Assembly: GCA_009733575.1 (NCBI GenBank)
Contig: ML769611.1
Span: 1 to 64,000, forward strand
Length of the DNA stretch: 64,000 nt
Direction: 5' to 3'
Source of the DNA: Gymnopus androsaceus JB14
Lineage: Eukaryota; Basidiomycota; Agaricomycetes; Agaricales; Omphalotaceae
A model generated the notes under the pieces. It saw only the letters and a list, made by a program, of their open reading frames with translations, searched no databases and had not been told where the DNA came from. Position numbers and translations under genes: made by a program. The stretch's first letter is position 1. Every line of letters starts with the position of its first letter. Below, piece after piece: positions 57,185 through 64,000 of this stretch.

Positions 57185-58805
57185 TACAATATGGGCCACA
57201 GGTCCTAATGATGCTGACTGGTCTGACCCCAAAGATACCAGAGCAGTCATTGGTTTCTTCTATAAGAATGAAAACCGCGGAAAACTTAGGCAAGGTGGAA
57301 ATCTGACAAGGGCTGGGCTGAATGAGTGTGCTGCTCATATGGCCAGGACATGGCCATGGGAGGTGAAAAAAGGTGGCCCAAAAACTGCTTCCTCTATTGG
57401 GATGCGCTGGAAGAAGGTATGAATTCATTCATTTTGGCTTTTTTGTTGTGTGATTGAGATGGCTCTCAGATCAAGGTTATCTTTGAAGCCATCTTGGCTG
57501 TGAAGCAGAAGAGATATGTTGGTGCCTCTGGCTGGAATTATGATGACAAAAATGGTTATGGCGATTGCGGATTCCAATAGAGATGAGTGGAACAACTTTG
57601 TTAAGAAACATACCATTTTTAAGCCATTTGCCACCCAAGGCTGGGAGTTTTTTTTTGATGATATTCAGGAGATACTTCCTGCCACTGCCACTGCCAGAGG
57701 GAAGTATATCTACAATGCTTCAGGCCATTCTCAGGCTTCCCAGTCTACTGACTCTCAACAGTCACAGTTTATTGGCACTCCTGATGATTCTCAGGACACT
57801 GGCTCTGATGCTGGACAGTTTGACAAAGACCCATTTGTCCTTCCCGGTGATTCTCCAACTCCTGCTCCACATTCTGATTCATCAACTCCAACTCCTGCTT
57901 CTCACTCAGTTCCTCTGCTCCTCATTAGTCTTCCCTAGGCAGACTCGTATACACTGATGATCGCCAATGTGTGTATAAAGTCTGCTAGTTCCCATGGGGT
58001 CAATACTGCGCCAGAAAAAGCTTATGTAAATATACTTTGGCATGTCATTTTTCTGCACAATTGGATGCAAAATATATATATTTTTCAATAGAATCAAAGC
58101 TATGGTAGTACTAAAATCTTAAGGCCAAAAAACTGGCGGAATGAACAATGAGAAAGTTGGGAAATTTTCAGAGGGAACCAGTGGGCCGGCTTGGAGTGCT
58201 TGAAAATGAATGAGTGGTTTTGCTTTGATATTTACATATTCACCAGCACTTAAAGCTGGGGCAGCATCTACGGCAGGCGTACTATAGGACTGGCTCCTCA
58301 TTCAGTTTCAACTCCTGCTCCTTGTTCAGTTTCAACCCCTGCTCCTTGTTCAGTTTCAACTTCCACTCCTCATTCCATTTCAACTCCAGCTTCTTCTACT
58401 GCTTCATGCTCAGTCTCTGTGAAGCATTCTGCTTCTGATATGGATGAGTTTGACTCTCCATGGGGTATAAAGTGTGGTAGGGTAACTGGACCAGAGGCAA
58501 TTGCCAGTCTCAGTTGTTCTGTGCAGAGCATTTGGGAGGCCATTTGTGATAACATGCCAGCACCAAAGCAATCTTCCGCTATGTCACCAACTAAAAAGAT
58601 TGAAATGGCCTGTGCATTGTTTCGGGAGGATTGGAAGAATGGAATTATTACATGGGAGCAGTCAATGGAGTTAATTATCATCTTTGGGCAGAGTTCAACT
58701 GCCGTCAATGTGTATATGAGTGAGCAGGAAGATGAGCAAAGCGATGTTGCAAAACTACGTATCTCTAAGCATACACTTGCCTGGAGGGATTGGGAAATCA
58801 TGTAA
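57185..58805 (+). pseudogene. Myb/SANT-like DNA-binding protein of the Harbinger element
   Basis: 'DWSDPKDTRAVIGFFYKNEN', 'GGPKTASSIGMRWKK' and, after a 50-bp intron, 'IKVIFEAILAVKQKR', 'DEWNNFVKKHTIFKPFATQG' form the Myb/SANT-like domain of Harbinger partner proteins, which bring the transposase to DNA. A Ser/Thr/Pro-rich linker with repeated 'STPAP' follows and the C-terminal part is 'MAPKQSSA'-like at 58550 with 'MSPTKKIEMACALFREDW'. A one-base loss near 57561 and the insertion at 57927-58292 break the frame. Confidence 0.75.
57927..58292. mobile_element. 366-bp insertion flanked by a 10-bp direct repeat
   Basis: GCTCCTCATT occurs at 57917-57926 and 58293-58302, on either side of sequence unrelated to the Ser/Pro-rich linker around it. 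Terminal inversion is weak (AGTCTTCC against AGTCCTAT). The long duplication suggests a transposed insert, perhaps Mutator-like. The flanking linker is itself repetitive, so chance is possible. Confidence 0.45.
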
Positions 58806-58813
58806 CCTAGCCT

Positions 58814-59140
58814 TTACATACATTGGTGATCAGCAGCACAGCCATCCCAACCACTAATGAAAAGGAGGAACCGCATACTAAAGTCAACAACAGCAAGGCA
58901 GTTCATTGTAACTCCACCTTTTTGAATCCATGCATGCTGGATATCCTCTGCAGAAGGTGTACAATTTATGTGAGCTCCATCCAGAGCACCAATTACATTT
59001 GCAAAGAAAGGCCAAAATTTGGTATTGGAGCATATCTTGGTGGGGACTGGATCATCTGCACTAGGCAGCTGTACAAAGTGGTCATAAAAAATTGGAGAGG
59101 CCAAAAATTCCAATATGGTATGGAAATGCCTATTGATAAA
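58814..59140 (-). pseudogene. PIF/Harbinger DDE transposase, truncated
   Basis: 'FLASPIFYDHFVQLPSADDP', 'FWPFFANVIGALDGAHINC' (first catalytic Asp), 'WIQKGGVTMNCLAVVDFSMR' and 'FISGWDGCAADHQCM' (second Asp) match the DDE_Tnp_4 endonuclease of Harbinger elements. A stop follows, so the third acidic residue is missing. Upstream - strand frames to 59464 may be the decayed N-terminus. Confidence 0.83.
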
Positions 59141-59932
59141 TTAGTTGATTGAGCCAAGATGATAAGCATAGATCTTACTCTGAAATAGTGGATTTGCATG
59201 TCTGTAAAGAAGAAAACGGAATACTTCAATAGGATGAGCCTCGACCGAGAAAGTCAGGACCTGAGTTTGATATGATCTTGTAGGAGAACGCCTGCATTTC
59301 CCAGCCGAGAAGAACTCCAGACGCAAAAGCAGTACACAGTTCATTGAAGATCGTGATTTCAGTTTGGTGGCTGTTTGGCACTCAGCCTGTTTGCGAAGGT
59401 TGCGAGGCACTGGAAGTTCTGTGCCAGTTTTCTCGCTTACGTATCTAGAGACTAGTATCTGCATCTGGATTTTATTGATATCTCAGGGACTGTGTTGGAC
59501 TTGGCATGATATCTAAAGCCTGGAGATTCGAGAAGCAAGCAATCAAAGATCAAGATTTTCAAGGGCTGGAATAGCGAAAAAAAGCTTTAATCATTCCTAG
59601 AACTGGTATCAAACCGGTACTATGCACTGATCTGAGTTGAGAACATGTCAACAACTCAATGAAGACAAAGCACCAGGCACCAACCGTGAGCTTAATATGA
59701 ACAGCAAGAGTAGAGAATCTATCCAATCAATGCACATTATGTATAAGGTTTGTCTTGTTCTATTTGTATATATAACAAGAACTTAAGCACAAGAAAAGCA
59801 TGAGCAAAAGCCCAAGAAGCTATGCTACCGCATTTCCGTTAGCCACCCCACTACTCATATGCATCTCCTTCTCGAGCTCCGGCCACTTGGGCTTGTAACA
59901 CAGACCAGCATCAACGAGCTCTCTGCTTGTCG

Positions 59933-60288
59933 CATGCACCAGTCCCGCCGAACTCCTTTGGCAGATTCAGGAATCTGCGCCAACAGTTCATCCTTGTACC
60001 CGCTCCCAATGATATCAATCTTTCCTGGCTGATGCCTGATGCAGCAAAGACGTAGTCTTTGACGTGTTGAAAGCTGGTGAGGGACATGTTCTTGCGATCA
60101 AAGATGGTACAGGAGGTTTCGAGAAAATGCAACAGCGGGCTGCAGCAGAGCAGGCAGGGAGGAGGTGGGGAATTTCTTGTATTCGTAGACGAGGCATTTG
60201 AGCAGACAGTCCTGGGTCGTGCAAGCGTATAGTGCTTTGAAATCGAGCTAGTTAAGTTGCTCAATGTAGTGTGGAAGAGATATCCGTC
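59933..60288 (-). pseudogene. Captured, internally deleted Sec14-type (CRAL-TRIO) gene fragment
   Basis: 'PHYIEQLN', then 'LDFKALYACTTQDCLLKCLV' and 'YEYKKFPTSSLPA', 'LETSCTIFDRKNMSLTSFQH' with 'VKDYVFAASGISQ', 'KIDIIGSGYKDELLAQIP' and 'LPKEFGGTGAC' come in the order of a Sec14 lipid-exchange domain. The central part of the domain between 'GISQ' and 'KIDII' is missing, and a stop and shifts occur. A TTAG splice acceptor precedes it. It lies inside the Harbinger element and is unrelated to transposition. Confidence 0.75.
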
Positions 60289-60299
60289 CTAACAAGGAA

Positions 60300-61160
60300 C
60301 GGGCAGTAAGCTAGTCAGATCAAGCCTGGTGTTCACCTGTAAGATAAAATGACTGTCGAGTCCACAGAGCTTGATAGTCGCCGGTAGCGTAGAAGTGGGA
60401 GAAAAGAATGGAGGACTCACCTCAATATTAATCTAAAACACGAAAGATATGTGATAGAATGTGTTCATCGCGTCCAACGATGAGCAATAAAAAGTTATCA
60501 ATGAAGAGAACTGAAGGTTCTCTCAGTACACAATCGGAAATATGAATTTCGCATTACGAGCCCATGGCTCTATGTAATGCATAGCGGATGAGCAAAGTAA
60601 GTCCCTTTGTAGTTATGTCAATACTACAGATATAGTAATGCACCAGTAATGCACCCACAAATGTAAAACTTGATAGCTTGGCTTTAAACTTTCCATTATA
60701 TGTATTAGGATATACCTTAGAAGTTTGTACTGCAACATGGCTGATTGAAAGCCATGTAACACATTATAGGAAGATTGCCGGTGCTTCATCAAGAGGGATA
60801 TGTGCATTTGGCTTTTCATCATATCCCAAAAGGCGGAGTTGAATGACAAAAGCAAGGAAAACATGTTTGCATATGCCAAAACAGATAAGGAAGACATCAG
60901 GATGCCCCACGAGAAGCTCATTGAGCCATGCACGCCCAGATAAAGCAGAGTCATGCATTGGCTCTTTGCAGTATTGTGGGGCAATATACTGGCACAATCC
61001 TAAGGACAATGTACTGCAAAACAGCAGCTACAATAAGGATTACACGTTGATAAGCCCCTACAGTTTCATCCGCACTCGGATCCATGGGGAAATGCGAGTA
61101 TAGATGAGAGTAGATAAAGAGTTCAATTAAGCGCCCTTAGGCGCCTCATTGCAATGTCAC
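60300..61160. other. Non-coding part of the Harbinger element
   Basis: No gene recognised. Short frames at 60613-61009 on the - strand are unsupported. Confidence 0.45.
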
Positions 61161-61220
61161 GCATTTAATTCCGACAGGTCCGGATTTTGTAAATCCAGAG
61201 TAAATCTAAATCTAAATCTA

Positions 61221-61349
61221 GGTTCGGAGCAAGCCTTGCTCCGGCCCGGTGACGGGTAATCCTTCGCAAGTTTGTTTGGTCGAACCAAATATTACCGAAA
61301 GGGTAAGCCTTGCCGCAAGGCAGGCACTTCGGTGGGCTTGGAACGAACC
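61221..61349. repeat. 129-bp GC-rich foldback within the right Harbinger end
   Basis: The ends GGTTCGGAGCAAGCC and GGCTTGGAACGAACC are inverted. Inner palindromes are CGGAGCAAG-C-CTTGCTCCG and CCTTGCCGCAAGG. It separates TIR-like 'ATCTAAATCTA' on the left from 'ATCTAAATCCACC' on the right, so it seems inserted into the TIR. Confidence 0.65.
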
Positions 61350-61380
61350 TAATCTAAATCCACCGCCGAACCCACCCTTA

Positions 61381-61729
61381 GATGCCTTCCCTTCCCGAGA
61401 CCAAAGGTACCTGTGCCGCATCGGGATAAGCCTCGGACCCGCCGATGTTCAGTTCTTGGACCTTACCGTGTAATAAAGTCTTCCTCCTTCCTTCCCTTCT
61501 CGCTCCGGGTCCGATGGCCCTCAAAATATCAGCTTGACAGGAAGTCGCCTCGCGCCTATAGTCCATCAAACTCGAGCCTGCCTCCTCGCTGTCGCGGTCA
61601 AAATCTTTACCCGCGCTTACCACGTACAGAATCGATCAAGCATCGATTCTGCGCTGATTCCGATTAGACCATCGTCACTTCAGTTTATTTTTTACTTCAT
61701 GATTTTGTAGTATTTTGTGTATATACATA
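61381..61729. other. GC-richer stretch of unknown origin
   Basis: An 81-codon - strand frame (61378-61623) has protein-like composition but no recognised motif. It may be an exon of a host gene hit by the Harbinger element. Confidence 0.35.
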
Positions 61730-61873
61730 CACTGGCGGCCAAAAGTGATGCCACCCCCAAATCGGGTACTGAATGGCAACTGAATACACCCCCGTGACAT
61801 ACTAAATTGAGAGATCGTATTCAGCTCCATTCAGTACCCGATTTGGGGGTGGTATCACTTTTGGCCACCAGTG
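61730..61873. mobile_element. 144-bp MITE with TA duplication
   Basis: The ends CACTGGCGGCCAAAAGTGAT and near-perfect inverse, arms of about 48 bp, flanked by TA. TA target and CACTGG ends fit a Tc1/mariner (pogo-like) non-autonomous element. A related end lies at 63794. Confidence 0.9.
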
Positions 61874-63286
61874 TATCTTATAACTATGTACATACAGACT
61901 GTTATCGACGCGCTGATTGTCCCAAAATGGCTTAGTCAGGGGGTAGCATGTCTACTTCAGAGCAATCAGATTTTGATCAGAGTTAAGCGTAGTAGGTGAT
62001 ATTCCGGATTTCTCGGTTGAATACCCTTAGATGATTTGTGCGGTCTGTACGAGGGTCATAGATGTATTTGAGATACTATAGCAAATACTATAGCTGTTTT
62101 GCCATCGGTTTTCATTTCCTTACTCTACAATCATCGAGACTCCTTCCATTGAGCACATGTACTATTGCTCCATTCACAACTTACCTACTCACGATTCCGA
62201 TACCGATATGTCTACTTTTGACTCTCAGAACTATACAGAACATTCTAGCAATTTCTATATACTTATTGCGAATAGGTACCTATAGGTACTTAAGCATTGT
62301 CAGTAGATACAAGGATTCAAGGAATCAAGCTTTCCGAATCAGTAAATCGGGGAAAGTATGCTGACGGATGTATGACGGTAGATTTCACGGAATATTCTGC
62401 CCGTTACTTTGATGGAGCATACTCCATTTACTCAACATCCTACTCTGTCTACCTACTCTCCGGAGACATTTCTACAATACGTTCCTACCCTAAAAGTCAG
62501 CCTCCAAAAATGAGGGGTATCCGGTCACTCCCGCGCTCACCCCACCTCAAGATATTATGAGTACTTGTGTTATACATGACAGTGCCCGTTGGCGCGTCGC
62601 GCATCGCACCATAGATACCATCTGCTAACTGATATTGTTCCAGTGAGTGCAAACCCAATGTGAGCGTATTCCTGAAGGTGTGTTCATTGAATAACTCTTT
62701 GAACTCTTTTCTAGCTTGCGAGTCGCTGGCAAGGTCACTGGCACACTGACTCAGCCCGGGAAGAGGAAATAATTCAAAAAAATCCGCCCCATTGTTGCAA
62801 GTCAGTGAATACATGCCTTGAGAATCCCACAAGAGAGTGTCGGTAATGTTAAATATTATTATCGATGTAGGTATGATTCGTAACAAGGAGAAACGCAAGA
62901 GAAACGAGTCACGCGAAGAGCGCCCATAGGCGCTCCATTTCCGCCACCGAGTCCCGGCCGACGCGGAAAATCCTAGCCTCAGTGTCGCAACAATAACAGC
63001 GGCAGATAGGTTGCAAACCTAATTAGAAGGCTCAGTAAATTGGTTTATTGCAGTGGAAATACAGTACTATCACAAAAACTGAGTAGGTTCACATACATTT
63101 ATAGGAAATTGAGTAGGAATAAAATTTTCCGTGATAACTAACGTCATACGGATGGCCTGAAAGGGCAATACGAATAATCATCTAATCTAATCGCAATTGA
63201 ATATTATCCATTCCCATCTTTGACGAAATGTTTAGACTGTATTGCGATATGCCTCATACTGCATTGTGATGGCCAGCACCTTCCCA
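61874..63286. other. Mostly non-coding stretch
   Basis: Apart from the - strand ORF at 62497-62898 nothing is recognised. A palindrome AGCGCCCATAGGCGCT lies at 62919-62934. Confidence 0.4.
62497..62898 (-). CDS. Unrecognised 133-residue ORF
   Basis: An open frame from ATG 62898 with a hydrophobic start ('MRFSLLRIIPTSIIIF') that could be a signal anchor, then 'GADFFELFPLPGLSQCASDL' and 'KEFKELFNEHTFRNTLTLGL'. Composition looks protein-like. No intron or family is evident, and it may be a fragment. Confidence 0.35.
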   Translation of the reverse strand: MRFSLLRIIPTSIIIFNITDTLLWDSQGMYSLTCNNGADFFELFPLPGLSQCASDLASDSQARKEFKELFNEHTFRNTLTLGLHSLEQYQLADGIYGAMRDAPTGTVMYNTSTHNILRWGERGSDRIPLIFGG

Positions 63287-63288
63287 TA

Positions 63289-63569
63289 CAGTGCTTTGCA
63301 TAAAGGTTTACCAGGGTTTACCGCTTCATGATTTTTCAACGCTTGTTTATTTGTATTTTTTATAAGATGGCCCTGCAGGGTATTCTATACAGTCACAGGG
63401 CGCTTATGCTTTATGCCAGCATCGATATGCCCAAGCGCATCATGCACTGGGCGTTTGTGGAACTTGAATTCAGTCAACTGTATTGGACCCTGCAGGGCAA
63501 TCTTATAAAAAATACAAATAAACAAGCGTTGAAAAATCGTGAAGCGGTAAGCCTTTATGCAAAGCACTG
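63289..63569. mobile_element. 281-bp foldback MITE with TA duplication
   Basis: The ends CAGTGCTTTGCATAAAGG, with arms of about 100 bp ('TTTTTCAACGCTTGTTTATT', 'GCCCTGCAGGGT' on both), are flanked by TA. A 12-bp indel in the left arm is the main difference. Probably Tc1/mariner-type. Confidence 0.9.
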
Positions 63570-63793
63570 TATCTTAGTGGCAATGTCATATATTCTAACT
63601 GTGAGAAAATATGTCTAGAGCATTTATGATTCAATTGCAACGCATTTTTGTTTTGTGGCCCATATCCCACGTCTGTGGATGCCTAAGTACCTTAGATTGA
63701 TGACGTGTATCCGCTGGCAGTGCTTGGCAACGCCGTTTTCCTCCGAGATAAGCTAAAATCGGAACGATGCCGTTGGTACAATTAGATTAGATA

Positions 63794-64000
63794 CACTGGC
63801 GGCCAAAACTGAAGGTGGGCGCTAAAACGCTGAAAAATCGTCGTCATTGCGCTGGATAGCGAGCAGCAATGCAGAATATAGATTTCATGTATTCTAATGT
63901 ACATAGGATAGTGTAGAATGTTTTAAAGTACCCATATCCCGAAAAGAAGAACCGGAAAGGTTGAAATTGAGCAACAACAGCCCCAAAGACATTTTGAGAA
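63794..64000. mobile_element. Left end of a further CACTGGCGGCCAAAA element, runs off the window
   Basis: TA followed by CACTGGCGGCCAAAACTGA, the same end as the 61730 MITE. No matching right end occurs before the window stops. Confidence 0.6.

Larger units (their letters stand above)
57017..61377. mobile_element. PIF/Harbinger transposon, 4361 bp
   Basis: The TIR GGGTGGGTTCRGYGGTGG (continuing 'ATTTAGATTAG') occurs at 57017 and inverted to 61377; TTA is duplicated outside (57014-57016 and 61378-61380). Inside are a Myb/SANT gene and a DDE transposase, the two genes expected of this superfamily. They converge. The transposase lacks its 3' end, so the copy is probably defective. It also holds a Sec14-like gene piece (59933-60288), a 366-bp insertion and a GC-rich foldback in its right end. 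Confidence 0.88.

Overview
The window looks like nuclear DNA of a filamentous basidiomycete, most likely an Agaricomycete. Its genes carry many short introns (about 50-90 bp, GT-AG). It encodes an F-box protein, adenylate-forming reductases and a phenol-hydroxylase-type flavoprotein, and it is packed with fungal hAT, Ty1/copia, PIF/Harbinger, DIRS-like and small TIR elements. No rRNA, bona fide tRNA gene, CRISPR array or prokaryotic operon was seen.

Left gene block (1-15 kb): the 3' part of a WrbA-type quinone reductase, a small Cys/His-rich protein, a large F-box protein, an NAD(P)-binding short-chain dehydrogenase (SDR)/epimerase-like gene, an NRPS-like adenylation-carrier-reductase (A-T-R) gene on the + strand, and a classical SDR on the - strand. 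Mobile-element island 1 (15.7-30 kb): a degenerate hAT transposase gene interrupted by two members of a TIR family, a DIRS-like retroelement remnant, a 2-kb element with long inverted ends, a hAT element with a perfect 8-bp target duplication, and an 822-bp TIR element. Middle gene block (30.2-37 kb): a second A-T-R gene on the - strand, divergent from an FAD monooxygenase of the phenol 2-monooxygenase type, then a relic of a UDP-glucuronate decarboxylase gene.

Island 2 (38-64 kb) is a stack of nested insertions that target-site duplications let one read in order. An old TIR element was split by two Ty1/copia retrotransposons (41632-48465 on -, duplication ATTCA; 48907-56334 on +, duplication CTTCC). 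The first contains a 1.67-kb TIR element. The 3' LTR of the second contains a 1.58-kb CACT-ended element and a 158-bp Harbinger MITE. To the right is a 4.36-kb PIF/Harbinger element carrying a Myb/SANT gene, a truncated DDE transposase and a captured piece of a Sec14-type gene, followed by small TA-flanked foldback elements.

The two A-T-R genes, the flavoprotein monooxygenase and the SDRs could together form a small aromatic or amino-acid-derived metabolite locus, now split by island 1. That is an inference from proximity and enzyme type only. Several conserved genes (quinone reductase, SDR/epimerase, both A-T-R genes) carry isolated one-base frameshifts, mostly in or next to short C, G or A runs, with no other damage. 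Residual sequencing error is the simplest reading, with early pseudogenisation as the alternative. Neighbouring genes such as the monooxygenase and the 14-kb SDR are clean.
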